64,000 nucleotides of DNA from the NCBI RefSeq assembly GCF_038502225.1, contig NC_091374.1, positions 9,103,701 to 9,167,700 on the forward strand, written 5' to 3'. Every line of letters starts with the position of its first letter. Within the stretch, counting starts at the first letter, position 1. A program made the position numbers and the translations under genes. The notes beneath the pieces are model-generated. The model searched no databases. It saw only the letters and a list, made by a program, of their open reading frames with translations, and was not told the DNA's origin. Positions 11,393-21,758 of this stretch are shown here, in pieces. This DNA is from Cherax quadricarinatus. Its lineage: Eukaryota; Arthropoda; Malacostraca; Decapoda; Parastacidae.

Positions 11393-11690
11393 GTTGAAGA
11401 ATGAGACACTTGTGCAACATTTGGGAATCTCTATCGAGGAAACGTTTCGTCATGCAGTGGCTTCTTCAGTCCAGTGCAGAGAAAGGTGAAAGATGAGTTT
11501 CAGGCAATCAGTCCCTCAGTCTGGAGTCGATGTGTTCAGTCCATCAAGACTGATGGACTGAACACATCGGCTCCAGGCTGAGGGACTGATTACCTCATTC
11601 TCCTGTATTGGACTGGAGAAGCCGCTGGCTGGCGAAACGTGTCCTCACTAAAGATTCCCACATGTTACACAAGTGTCTCATTCTTCATCA
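11393..11690 (+). mobile_element. Palindromic A element (copy 2)
   Basis: Left half GTTGAAGAATGAGACACTTG ... GAGGAAACGTTTCGTC, right half GGCGAAACGTGTCCTC ... AAGTGTCTCATTCTTCATC. The central inverted repeat GACTGATGG-type is as in copy 1. Confidence 0.75.
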
Positions 11691-11836
11691 AGGAGAGGTC
11701 AACCTTGTGAAATAAGTTCGTGGACAGAGACTGTTTCCACACACTAAATCTTTATCTTTTACTCTGTCCAAACATTTAGACACACGTCCAAACAAACCTC
11801 CAGGAAGTGGCAAATCACATCACTGTTAACAAGATG

Positions 11837-11990
11837 CCCCTCAAGGAAGGTTCCTTGATGCTGGTGAGGAGCTCATGATCTAGGGAACTGGATCTGTGCT
11901 CCAGTTCCCTGAATTAAGCCTGAATACCTTCCATCCCCTCCACAGGCGCTCTATAATCCTACGGGTTTAGCGCTTCCCCTTGATTATAAT
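11837..11990 (+). mobile_element. SINE-C retroposon
   Basis: AAGGTTCCTTGATGCTGGTG, ATCTAGGGAACTGGATCTG, CTCCAGTTCCCTGAATTAA, CACAGGCGCTCTATAATCCT and the end GGGTTTAGCGCTTCCCCTTG before an AT-rich tail. The most frequent repeat in the window. Other clear copies are listed separately. Confidence 0.75.
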
Positions 11991-12344
11991 GCTAACAAGA
12001 TATATGAAATCTTGAGACTGCAACCACTCCTTGCACAAGCTAGATGACTAAAACTGTTCTTAATAAGACTGCAACTCAATAAAGTGAGCAATCTTTTAAG
12101 ACTTTACTTATGTGTTGTATTCAGAGGATTATTAATTACGAAACTGTAATGTATGAAATTGACTGTAATATCTTAATGCTGCTAGTAACTATGCCCAGCT
12201 GGCATGGTTACCACTATCTCTGTGACCTGTGTAATTTATTGTGACCTCTATAATTCATTGTGACATCTGTAAGCCTATTTGTTTACGTTACCGCTGGCAG
12301 GAGCTACGGGTGCACAGTGTATAACTCCATAATTTATAAGTTCC
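11991..12344. other. No gene; short TGTGACC repeats
   Basis: Apart from three loose copies of CTGTGACCTGTGTAATTTAT-like text at 12215-12275, nothing is recognised. Confidence 0.4.
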
Positions 12345-12575
12345 ATTCTCCTATGTGCTGGGGTATTTCTGTATTGTTCCAGTCACGGTATTGTGTCTTT
12401 GTATTCTTTAACGTATAACTCCTATGGCGACGCTGCCGCCCGTCCTGGACCAGCTAAGAATAGAAAATGCACAATACCGTGACTGGAACAATACACAAGT
12501 AACCAGCACATAGAAGCTTATGACGACGTTTCGGTCCGACTTGGACCATTAACTAGTCACACACTAACACACGAA
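12345..12575. mobile_element. Palindromic D element
   Basis: TGTATTGTTCCAGTCACGGT at the left pairs with ACCGTGACTGGAACAATACA at the right, followed by GACGACGTTTCGGTCCGACT. Related copies are at 55815-55915 and 56690-56870, and a fragment at 1-120. Confidence 0.7.
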
Positions 12576-12606
12576 GGTAAGGGAGTGAGTATTTATACTG
12601 CACAAG

Positions 12607-12845
12607 TTGCCAATCATGACTCACGAAATCACAACAACACGATTGCTACAGCCACGCTGGCGTGGGATTCTTCTGAAAAAATAAAATATGCATTTATGGT
12701 CACATTGGCGGCCCACACTAACCTCCCTATGGTGTATATATACCTAGTTGGATGAAGCTTATTAGAGTCAGTTAGCCGAGTGGTCACCACACTGGCCTGG
12801 AGTTTTAGGTCCCACTCGCCATGGGTTCAACCCCCACCCGTTCCC
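12607..12845 (+). mobile_element. SINE-E copy
   Basis: GACTCACGAAATCACAACAA, TTCTTCTGAAAAAATAAAAT, CCTCCCTATGGTGTATATAT, CTAGTTGGATGAAGC and the tRNA-like end CATGGGTTCAACCCCCACCC. Confidence 0.65.
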
Positions 12846-12867
12846 TGATCAGTACCAATAATAAAGT

Positions 12868-13020
12868 TTTCCCTCCAGGGTCAGGTCAGGTTAGGTAAGA
12901 TTAGTCGGGAAACAGGACAAGTGTTTCCTGACGCGGTTGAGTCATATGATGACCCGCAGCTGCGGCTTTTGATCTGAGAGACCTTCCGCTGGCTTACCCC
13001 TCCACCCTTTAAAAATTATG
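12868..13020 (+). mobile_element. SINE-F retroposon
   Basis: GGTCAGGTTAGGTAAGATTAG, GGAAACAGGACAAGTGTTTC, CTGACGCGG, ATGATGACCCGCAGCTGCGG, ACCTTCCGCTGGCTTACCCC. Other copies: 2688-2798 (-), 33790-33928 (-), 46232-46350 (-), 54815-54960 (+). Confidence 0.7.
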
Positions 13021-13047
13021 GTTATACCCCTGAAAGCGGGAGGGGGG

Positions 13048-13288
13048 TTTCGGGGGTCAACGCCCCCGCGGCCTGGTCCGTGACTAGGCCTCGCGGTGGA
13101 TCAGGGCCTGATCACCCAGGCTGTTACCGCTGGCCTCACGTAAACCGGCATATGAACCACAGCCTGGCTAGTCAGGAACTGATTTTAGGGGCCTATCCAG
13201 TGCCTTCTTGCAGACAGGCAGGGGTCTAATGGTAATCCCCCTTATGTATGATGGGCAGCAGTTAAACAGTCTTAGACCCCTAACACTT
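13048..13288 (-). mobile_element. LINE-B 3' fragment, diverged
   Basis: Shares GGGGGTCAACGCCCCCGCGG and the following 200 bp with the LINE-B tail at 21781, with numerous substitutions. It directly follows a SINE-F copy. Confidence 0.8.
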
Positions 13289-13398
13289 AATATATTATAA
13301 CTAGATTTGATGATTCAAGTTAATGAACCTATCTATATTATCATTAGACGCAGCCTGCGTTACAGTTCTGAAGTGTTAATGTTATATTCTTCTTTCAG

Positions 13399-13463
13399 GA
13401 ATGTGTATCAGTGGCGTTGAAGAAGCATGGAGGAGATCAACGCCTTGCAACGCTGCTGTCCAG
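13399..13463 (+). other. Candidate internal exon (65 bp)
   Basis: Acceptor TTCTTCTTTCAG ends at 13398 with a branch-like GTGTTAATG upstream. Donor CCAG|GTAGGG starts at 13464. Frame 1 is open and reads ECVSVALKKHGGDQRLATLLS. I do not recognise the protein. Frame 3 is also open, so coding status is uncertain. No partner exon is identified. Confidence 0.3.
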
Positions 13464-13513
13464 GTAGGGACCTACTCAAGTCTTGAACACGTCAGCACAC
13501 ACTAGGACATATC

Positions 13514-13587
13514 ATACCCCCGGCTGGGATTGAACCCGCGGTCATAGTCTCAAAACTCCAGCCCGCCGCGACGGGCTGGAGTTTTGA
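13514..13587 (-). mobile_element. SINE-E tRNA-like head fragment with inverted piece
   Basis: CCCGGCTGGGATTGAACCCGCGG then CTCAAAACTCCAGCCCG directly followed by CGACGGGCTGGAGTTTTGA: a tight palindrome of the anticodon-arm region. Confidence 0.55.
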
Positions 13588-13705
13588 TAAATCTCTGATA
13601 AATCTATTTACTCATGTGCAAGTTCACAGAACCAGATTATTTTGTTGTATATCTTGGTGAAAAATGGTCTGGTGATCCCTACAAGATGTGCGAAAAAGGC
13701 ATTCA

Positions 13706-13815
13706 TGTATACTTCAGGACTTTTATTAGAGGAAACGTTTCGCCACGAGTGTTAGAACTGAAGAAGTCATTCGTGGCGAAACGTGTCCTTTAATAAATGT
13801 CCTGAACTGTACTTA
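13706..13815. mobile_element. Palindromic C hairpin element
   Basis: Arms CAGGACTTTTATTAGAGGAA + ACGTTTCGCCACGA and TCGTGGCGAAACGTGTCC + TTTAATAAATGTCCTG, loop GTGTTAGAACTGAAGAAGTC. The same GTTTCG core as A and B, but different arms. Confidence 0.75.
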
Positions 13816-13909
13816 AGTGCCTTTTTTCACAATGTCTTATTGTTCGCTTAAGTGTCTTTTTAAACCACTTGTCGGTCCTTGTATATAAGGTTTATATTAG
13901 TGTTTATTG

Positions 13910-14180
13910 ACGTACAGCATGTATGTATATGCAGAAACACGTACATGTACGCACACATAAGCTGCGTTCGCTCATGTGACGTATGAACGTACACGACTAC
14001 CCATGTACACACAAACAGTAATCCTACATATGTGTGCATATACAGAAATAAACAAGTGTACACATAAAGCGTTCCTTCACGTGCACCGTGTACGTATATA
14101 CATACACATGTGCACACACAAGCAGCGTTTCTTCACGTAGAGCATGTGCTTACACAGGTGCACGTACATGTGTAAATATC
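13910..14180. repeat. Degenerate ACGTAC/CACATG-rich tandem region
   Basis: Loosely repeated phrases of about 100 bp: CAGAAACACGTACATG, GCTGCGTTCGCTCATGTGAC, AGCGTTCCTTCACGTGCACC, GCAGCGTTTCTTCACGTAGA. Old, decayed array. Confidence 0.5.
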
Positions 14181-14199
14181 TCCTGGTGATGACAATACC

Positions 14200-14635
14200 T
14201 CAGAGGAAGGTGTTCGTGCTGTATGTTACAGGCGAGAGAGTCAGTGTCAGCACCTGCAGTCACCCATCACTGTGTTGACGTAGGGAACACCAGAATAAGA
14301 GAGTCACCCATCATTGTGTTGTCACACAGAAAACTAGAGAAAAAGCGGATGAGACACAAACTAAAGAAAGTAACATAAGAGCAGTTTTAAGGGATGCTAA
14401 ACTAAAGGTAGCATCACCCATTGTAGTGGTCAGGGAAACGGCACAGTGACTCCTAATGCGGGCCTTAGATGATGACCTCTTACGCCGTAGTTACACATAA
14501 GATGGCCTACCCCAGCTAAGTTTTACATCTTAAAATGAGAAAGTTTAGGTCCCTAGGCCCCTGCTTGTAGACATTAAAAATACGCGGCAGCATTTGTACC
14601 TCACTCCGAAGGTGGGCTTCAGTCGTGAATCATAA
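14200..14635. other. No gene; short duplication
   Basis: GAGAGTCACCCATCA-TTGTGTTG occurs twice (14265-14325). The rest resembles a decayed repeat (GGGCCTTAGATGATGACCTC). Confidence 0.35.
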
Positions 14636-14754
14636 GAACATAAGAAAGAAAGAACACTGCATCAGGCCTACTGGCCCATGCCATGTAGGTCCAAGTCGCC
14701 TACCGGCTTATGCCACTGACCCAACATAGTCAGATCCAGGTCACATCCACTTAA
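14636..14754 (+). repeat. Interspersed repeat with CATAAGAACATAAGAA start
   Basis: CATAAGAACATAAGAAAGAA, CACTGCATCAGGCCTACTGG, CCCATGCCATGTAGGTCCAA. A repeat phrase I recognise as common in decapod genomes. It joins SINE-E at 14755. Confidence 0.5.
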
Positions 14755-14965
14755 GCCACTGGGCCAGCTGGCTACAATAAGATTCAACCAACTAGGTATT
14801 TATACACAATAGGAAGGTTAGCGTGGACCACCACTGTGACCACAAATACAAGTTTTTACACATGAATCTCCCGCCAGTGTGGCCGTGACGAACTCTAGCT
14901 CAAGTCCCCTCAAAGCCGTCATCATGGCTCACGAAATCGTAGTAACAAGATTACAATCGTATTAT
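14755..14965 (-). mobile_element. SINE-E body copy, - strand
   Basis: GGCTACAATAAGATTCAACC, AACTAGGTATTTATACACAA, TGACGAACTCTAGCTCAAGT, CATGGCTCACGAAATCGTAG. Confidence 0.65.
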
Positions 14966-15206
14966 TACGATTTTTGTGAGGAAGAGTGACATTTCGGTTC
15001 TTCCTGAGCCACTGTCAAATCCCACTGAGGAAATGTCCTAAATATAATTTATCTTCGTAAACTGGTGACAACTTAGTCACAATGACGAGAAAATGCAATA
15101 CGAAAGCACTTAGAACCTACCAATGTTTTACATAACACGGGCCTTATAAATATTGTAAATAGGTATGTTACCCTAGAGCTGTATCAGCTGTATTTGAGGG
15201 GGGATG

Positions 15207-15290
15207 AATTAGACACGTGTACAAGACCTTTTTTGTAGACGTTTCGCCATCCAGTGGCTTTAGAAAAGTCTCCTTGAGTGAAACTTTGTA
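15207..15290 (+). mobile_element. Fragment of an A-type hairpin element
   Basis: GAATTAGACACGTGTAC, then TGTAGACGTTTCGCCATCC and AGTGGCTTTAG match the left arm only. A related fragment (TGTAGATGTTTCGCCATCC ... GCGAAACGCTCTTCAA) is at 21107-21210. Confidence 0.55.
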
Positions 15291-15344
15291 TTAATGAGAC
15301 TCGTCCATCTCACTATTAAACGTATAGCAAGCCAGGATAAGATA

Positions 15345-15690
15345 GTCACCCTTGGAGGTGTAGACACAGCATACAGGTCGTCTGGCAGTGTAGACACAGC
15401 ATACAGGTCGTCTGGCAGTGTAGACACAGCATACAGGTCATGTCTGGCAGTGTAGACACAGCATACAGGTCGTCTGGCAGTGTAGACACAACATACAGGT
15501 CATGTCTGGCAGTGTAGACACAGCATACAGGTCATGTCTGGCAGTGTAGACACAGCATACAGGTCATGTCTGGCAGTGTAGACACAGCATACAGGTCATG
15601 TCTGGCAGTGTAGACACAACATACAGGTCATGTCTGGCAGTGTAGACACAGCATACAGGTCGTCTGGCAGTGTAGACACAACATGCAAGT
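15345..15690. repeat. 30/32-bp minisatellite
   Basis: Eleven or so copies of GTCTGGCAGTGTAGACACAG + CATACAGGTC, with or without an extra AT. Confidence 0.9.
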
Positions 15691-15831
15691 CATGACTCAT
15701 TGTTGATACACCATAATAGTCATACCACAAAACCAGAAGAAACACGGTAAGTGAAAGAATTAAAAGCAGTGATAGAATGCGTAATTAATGGGACGCAACT
15801 GAGGCACTAGCCTGGTTACCCACATAAAAGA

Positions 15832-16345
15832 CGCCCCTCCACAAAAGGGATTCCTCCACAAAAGGGATTCCTCCACAAAAGGGATTCCTCCACAAAAGGG
15901 ATTCCTCCACAAAAGGGATTCCTCCACAAAAGGGATTCCTCCACAAAAGGGATTCCTCCACAAAAGGGATTCCTCCACAAAAGGGATTCCTCCACAAAAG
16001 GGATTCCTCCACAAAAGGGATTCCTCCACAAAAGGGATTCCTCCACAAAAGGGATTCCTCCACAAAAGGGATCCCTCCACAAAAGGGATCCCTCCACAAA
16101 AGGGATCCCTCCACAAAAGGGATCCCTCCACAAAAGGGATCCCTCCACAAAAGGGATCCCTCCACAAAAGGGATCCCTCCACAAAAGGGATCCCTCCACA
16201 AAAGGGATCCCTCCACAAAAGGGATCCCTCCACAAAAGGGATCCCTCCACAATAGGGATCCCTCCACAATAGGGATCCCTCCACAAAACTGGTCCCTCCA
16301 CAAAACTGGTCCCTCCACAAAAGGGGATCCCTCCACACAAGGGGT
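15832..16345. repeat. 17-bp minisatellite (CCACAAAAGGGATTCCT)
   Basis: About 30 copies in two blocks, GGGATTCCT then GGGATCCCT (a BamHI-like GGATCC in every unit), with degenerate copies at the right edge. Frames on the - strand are artefacts. Confidence 0.95.
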
Positions 16346-16453
16346 CCCTTCACAATGGAGTCTCCACACAAAATGGGTCACTACACAAAAGGTGTTCCAC
16401 AAAGCAGCGTTCTGAGTAATCCGGGAACAAAAACATGCGCTGGAAAATCAGTG

Positions 16454-16458
<5 letters not shown>

Positions 16459-16540
<82 letters not shown>
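16459..16540. repeat. (CA)n microsatellite
   Basis: About 40 CA units directly abutting the LINE-A endonuclease fragment. Other long dinucleotide tracts: (GT)n 1345-1403 and 52536-52622, (GT)n 36226-36284, (CA)n 36556-36614 and 37519-37597, (CT)n 3038-3087 and 52783-52855. Confidence 0.95.
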
Positions 16541-16541
<1 letters not shown>

Positions 16542-16985
16542 GGCAGAGGGGGAGGAGGGGTTGCTCTGCTCGTAAAAAACCGATGGAAATTCGAGAAAAT
16601 AGGAGGCATAGACGAGACAGGAGAAAGGGACTACATTGTAGGTACACTTCAGTCTGGGGAGCACAAGGTGGTCATTGCAGTGATGTATAATCCACCACAG
16701 AACTGCAGGAGGCCAAGAGAGGAATATGAAGAGAGCAACAGAGCAATGGTGGACACACTTGCTGAGGTGGCAAGAAGAGCTCACTCCAGCAGAGCAAAGT
16801 TGCTGGTTATGGGTGATTTCAACCACAGGGAGATTGACTGGGAAAGGGGGAATATTTAGAAGTGAATGGGAGGAAAAACATAGTTTTAAAAGGGGAAGAA
16901 AAACCAGGAAGAGAGAGGGAGAGGATTGTAGCACATGAAGAGGCGGGGCCAGGAGCGGGGAGCCGACCCCTGTCCAATTGGTGAG
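16541..16985 (+). mobile_element. LINE-A copy with endonuclease remnant joined to the 3' tail
   Basis: Frame 16668-16859 encodes VIAVMYNPPQNC ... LLVMGDFNHREIDWE, a typical exonuclease-endonuclease-phosphatase domain segment (GDFN motif) of non-LTR elements. After 16860 it passes directly into sequence matching the terminal LINE-A region (ACATAGTTTTAAA, then GAGGCGGGGCCAGGAGC). The reverse transcriptase is deleted. The 5' edge abuts (CA)n at 16459-16540. Confidence 0.75.
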
Positions 16986-16989
16986 ACAA

Positions 16990-18334
16990 AAAAGGATTAA
17001 ATAAAAACCCAAAAAAACCCCCGAAGAAACAGCGCAAACCAAACAAACCCAAAAACCACAAAAAAAACAACACAAAACAACGCCCAAAAACCCCCAAACC
17101 ACACAAGAAACACGCGGGACAACAACAAAACAACCACAAAAAACAAAACAACAGGGGGAATTGAAGGTACAGCAGAGCCAGAGTGGGAAAGGAAACACGG
17201 GGAAAAAGGGAATTAAAAAAAGGGATGAATCACAGGGATTTTAGAATTTTTCTTACCCAGGAGTGGGAGGAAATTTTTGGGGGGAAGGGAGAGGGAGGGT
17301 GGTCCTAAAAAATTTTTAACAATTGAAACCAACCAAGGAGGACAAAGAAAAGAAAAAAGGGGGGATGGACTCCCCCCCCAAACCCTCCTGGTGGGTCAAA
17401 GGGAGTACAAAAACACCAACAACAAAAAAATAAACCCGGGAAAAGGGAAAACCAACCTGTGGAAACCCGGGTTTTCGTTACGGAGAAACCGGGGATTTTT
17501 GACTAAAAGGGGGAAGAAATCCAAGAATATCAGGCTGTCCCACTGGGACCGAAAAAGAAGAAAAAAAATTTCTTGACAAACACGCGAAAGTATGTGGCGC
17601 CGGTAAGGCGTACAACATTTCAGACGTCTTTAAAGCGCCCCCCTTAAGGGGCCTGATTCCTCCGGATGAGTTGAAATTTTTGTACAATCCAAAAACACGC
17701 GGCATAAAACCCCGCTTTTTAATTTTTAACCGCACAACTGTTGAGCCAAGGCCCAGCATCAAAATCCCTACCCAACTCCTCCACCTTTTTCCCAGACATC
17801 CCACCCCACCCCCCACCTGAGATTTTTACGCCTTCCTAGCCATTCTGTTTTGTTCCATCCTTTTGGGGTGAAACCCCCCCAACAGCATTGTTTTCCACAT
17901 CCCAGGCCAGAACAAAAAGGGGTAGAAATAAAACAACGGGGGGAAATTAAGCCCCCAGTTTTTGGGAATAACATACGAAATTAGTGTTAAGGGGGAAGTC
18001 CGGAGATTCTTCCAGAGGAAGACTCGGCAGAGCCAAATCCAGAAGAATTCACTTTTTCCGTTTTGAAATTGCAGGTTTCGAGGAGGGGGATTGTAAAAAA
18101 GAAAGACCAGAGCTTCTTAAACTCCCCTTGTTGTTTTTTCATGATTCTTTTACCCCCCCAACCCCAAAAAACCAAACCCAAAAAACCCAAAGAAAGATGG
18201 GGACAAGCGGATGGGGAGATGCCGGGGAAGGGAACTATTTTGGCCTGGGGAGTAGGGGATATATTTTTAGCCTGAGGATGGGGGAATATTTTGGCCCGAG
18301 TGGGGATCTTTTTTAACCTGGGGAGGGGGGGTAA
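16990..18334. other. Homopolymer-inflated block, probably low-accuracy consensus
   Basis: Dense runs of A, C, G and T (ACCCAAAAAAACCCCC, TCCCCCCCCAAACCC, TTTTTTTCATG). The right part (18195-18334) contains corrupted copies of the 28-bp unit that is clean from 18340 on. No gene or repeat is otherwise supportable here. Frames are unreliable. Confidence 0.5.
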
Positions 18335-18339
18335 AGGGG

Positions 18340-18845
18340 GATAGGGAAGCCTGGGGAGTAGGGGATACTATTTTAAGCCTGGGGAGTAGGGGATACTATT
18401 TTAAGCCTGGGGAGTAGGGGATACTATTTTAAGCCTGGGGAGTAGGGGATACTATTTTAAGCCTGGGGAGTAGGGGATACTATTTTAAGCCTGGGGAGTA
18501 GGGGACACTATTTTAATCCTGGGCAGTAGGGGACACTATTTTAAGCCTGGGCAGTAGGGGACACTATTTTAATCCTGGGCAGTAGGGGACACTATTTTAA
18601 TCCTGGGCAGTAGGGGACACTATTTTAATCCTGGGCAGTAGGGGACACTATTTTAATCCTGGGCAGTATGGGACACTATTTTAATCCTGGACAGTAGGGG
18701 ACACTATTTTAATCCTGGGCAGTAGAGGACACTATTTTAATCCTGGGCAGTAGGGGACACTATTTTAATCCTGGGCAGTAGGGGACACTATTTTAATCCC
18801 GGGCAGTAGGGGACACTATTTTAATCCCGGGCAGTAGAACACACT
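18340..18845. repeat. 28-bp minisatellite
   Basis: About 18 copies of GCCTGGGGAGTAGGGGATAC + TATTTTAA, shifting to ATCCTGGGCAGTAGGGGACA variants rightwards. Confidence 0.92.
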
Positions 18846-18849
18846 ATGA

Positions 18850-19635
18850 GAGGGAAGGTCAACCGGTACATTGGTCCGGGACTCGACTGGAAAACTAGAA
18901 CTGGAAACTTTAGATTTGTTAAGTTTATTAACATACTACAAACTTTGTGATATATTTCTAAATATTTGTGTTAGTTTGAGAATATTGCTGACATTTCCAG
19001 CTACAGCAGCGTCAGCAGAAACATGTGTGTGTGTCAAACCCGACTTGTTGATTTAGCAAGCTTTGCCAAAGAAATTGATTTTGATAGTGTCATTAGAAAT
19101 TTTGGAGAGAAAAAAAGCCAGAGAAGCTCGTTTCACTAAGTCCAAGTAGCCTTCAAGAATTTATTTTAATTTCAAAGAACTTATTAAACGTTTAAAAATT
19201 TAAACACTTGTATAGTTATAGGTCAACAAAAATGTTCAAGATCTATTAAGTATATGTATAAAGTATATGTTTTGTGGTCATTCTGCTGCCCAGGAAATGA
19301 ATTTATGAAAATTTACTAGTGGCTTTAATGGACTTCAGATTCTTAATTTTCAAAGAAGTCTCAGCCTGCCCCCAGGGGCTCCACAACAGTCTTGTTCCAC
19401 CTTTCAAAATTTCACTTGGAGGCCCTGGTAGAGGACACAGTCTTAAGCCTGGCGGGTGGAGAGTGCAGCTGAAGACAGTACTGGGGTAGAGGACTGTATA
19501 ATAGTGGGTAGACTTGATCTCTGTCTCGTGTCTCTCTCTATCTTGTCTCCTCTTAACCTTCCTCATCTTCCACCCTTGCTCTCATTAATTCACCTTCTTC
19601 GCCCTATCTCACTTCCCCCTCACAGTTAGAGTTCC
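18850..19635. other. No feature seen
   Basis: AT-rich, unique-looking sequence. A phrase resembling the 28-bp unit (GTAGAGGACACAGTCTTAAG) recurs at 19428-19445. No gene is supported. Confidence 0.4.
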
Positions 19636-19654
19636 TGGCGGATATTTTACGAGC

Positions 19655-19972
19655 TGCGAGCTACGAAGTACGTGCTGCGAACTACGAGCTACGAACTACG
19701 AGCTGCGAGCTACGAACTACGAACTACGAGCTGCAAACTACGAACTACGTGCTGCGAGCCTCGAACTACGAGCTACGAGCTGCGAACTACGAGCTACAAA
19801 CTACGAGCTACGAACTACGAGCTACAAACTACGAACTACGAGCTACGAACTACGAGCTACGAACTACGAGCTACGAACTACGAGCTACGAACTACGAGCT
19901 ACGAACTACGAGCTGCGAACTACGAGCTACGAACTACGAGCTGCGAACTACGAGCTACGAACTACGAGCTCC
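19655..19972. repeat. 14-bp minisatellite (ACGAACTACGAGCT)
   Basis: About 22 copies with GCTGCGA variants. The repeat is a partial palindrome (AGCTACGAACTACGAGCT). Confidence 0.92.
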
Positions 19973-20082
19973 CACCTTCAGCTCAGCTGTCACTTTGCCT
20001 CTAGCAAGTTTTATATTATAAATTATATTAATGAGGAAGCGCTAAATCTGTAGGACTCGCACAGGGGGGGGGGGAGGGCAGG

Positions 20083-20235
20083 CAAGGGAAGTTCCTTGAC
20101 TCTGGTGAGGGGCTCTTGATCTAGGGAATTGTATCTGTGCTCCAGTTCCTTGAATTAAACCTGAATACCTTCCACTCCCCCTCCACAGGGGCTGCATAAT
20201 CCTACGGGTTTAGCGCTTCCCATTATAATGATGTT
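20083..20235 (+). mobile_element. SINE-C retroposon
   Basis: GGGAAGTTCCTTGACTCTGG to GGGTTTAGCGCTTCCCATTA, near full length. Preceded by a reversed end fragment (GAAGCGCTAAATCTGTAGGA) at 20035. Confidence 0.75.
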
Positions 20236-20350
20236 AATCTAGGAATGGGAAACAATCAGCTTTGATCAGAAAAAAGAGTGGCTCGAAATCCTCGGATTAA
20301 AATCAGGATCAACAGCCTCAAGGCATATCCTCTGAAGTGAAATATATATA

Positions 20351-21104
20351 TGTCGTGCCGAATATGTAAAACTTGCGATTTTGGCTTAAATAGCAACTCT
20401 CTTCTTACCGAATAAGGCAAGCGAAAATTTGTGTATGCAATAATTTCGCAAAAGTCTGTAGATGAATGGTTCAGAGGACCGACATGTTGATAAATTAGAC
20501 ACATGTGCAACTCTTGGGTATCTCTATTGAGGAAACGTTTCGCCATTCATCTACAAATCTGTCAGACACTGCAACTTCTTGGGATCTTAATACTTAGGAA
20601 TTCTTCGCTTGCCTAACCCTTGGGCACGACCTGCTTCCACATTGAACAAATGTGACACCACCTATGACTGCTGCACCTCTCCTGCCATACGGTTTATAAG
20701 CTGCTTCTCCACTCATATGCCGTATTCTATTCAAGATTGATGGACTGAACACATCGACTCAAGGTTGAGGGACTGATTACCTCATTCTCCTCCTGTTCTT
20801 CAAGTTTCTCCTACGTATGGACTGATGAAGCCACTGTGTGGCGAAACGTTTCCTCAATACAGATACCCAAGAGTTGCATATGTGTCTAATTTATCATTCG
20901 CAAAAGTCATTCTAAACTTAACGAAAAAATATATTTCATTGTGTTTATTATTAAATTATTGTAAACGTATCTAAAATATATTTAGTCGGATTAGACTAAA
21001 TTAAATTGCGCTTGTTATAATAAGGTTAGGTAAGTTTTCTAAGGTACTTTTGGTACAAAATTATTAATTTTTACATTAACATACATGAAAAAAATATGCC
21101 TTTA
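20351..21104. mobile_element. TGTCGTGCCGAAT MITE, split by an insertion and missing its right end
   Basis: The left end at 20351 and the interior match the 10219 copy. It is split at 20457-20897 by a palindromic A element bounded by an 11-bp duplication (TCGCAAAAGTC). The right terminal repeat is replaced after about 21104 by a hairpin-family fragment. Confidence 0.8.
20457..20897 (+). mobile_element. Palindromic A element (copy 3) nested in a MITE
   Basis: Flanked by TCGCAAAAGTC at 20446-20456 and 20898-20908. The other MITE copies have this site only once, proving a target duplication. The element opens with GTGCAACTCTTGGGTATC and GAGGAAACGTTTCGCC and closes with GGCGAAACGTTTCCTC, GATACCCAAGAGTTGC, so the two halves are reverse complements around a unique core of about 300 bp. 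No coding frame. Confidence 0.8.
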
Positions 21105-21552
21105 AACGTGAAGATTTAGACATATGTGAAACATCTGATCTTTATTGTAGATGTTTCGCCATCCAGTTGCGAAACGCTCTTCAATAGAAATTCAAAGATA
21201 TAATGTGAAGACTGTAGAACTATATATAAAAGATGAGGTAATTAGTCCCTCAGCGTCTGTGAGCCCTAATTTTCATTTGCTTATTTAATATCTATTGTGA
21301 AAATGTAGTGAAAATAGTGGTGACTGAGGCGGAATGAGACAGGTGTTTGTGAATGTGGTGTTGCCTGCCCGTCTTGTGGTAACATAGGGAGGGAGGGTTG
21401 GTGGCGGGAGCCTTCACAACATTACCCAGTTTCTTGTTAATTATAACATATCTGAAACCAGAATGTTTCTGAAAATTTGAGAGGGTTTCGAAATGTTGCA
21501 TCGAGTGAAACCTTGAGAGGGTTTCGAAATGTTGCATCGAATAAAGTACAAT

Positions 21553-21758
21553 AATACTGTAGTATACAATAGCACTAAAGTAACACTACAGTATACAATA
21601 ACACTACAGTATACAGCAACACTACAGTATACAGCAACACTACAGTATACAGCAACACTACAGTATACAATAACACTACAGTATACAATAACACTACAGT
21701 ATACAGTAACACTACAGTATACAGCAACACTACAGTATACAAGAACACTACAGTACCT
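21553..21758. repeat. ACACTACAGTA satellite, left part
   Basis: Mostly 18-bp units (ACACTACAGTATACARNA). Interrupted at 21759 by LINE-B and resumes at 22546. Confidence 0.92.

Noticed and set aside
15760..16402. About 200-residue frames on the - strand (FVEGSLLWRDPFCGGI repeats)
   Set aside because: Produced by the 17-bp minisatellite. Three overlapping frames read the same repeat.
16350..17198. A 282-residue membrane-like protein on the - strand
   Set aside because: It spans a (CA)n tract, a LINE-A fragment read backwards and the homopolymer-inflated block, so its hydrophobicity is compositional.
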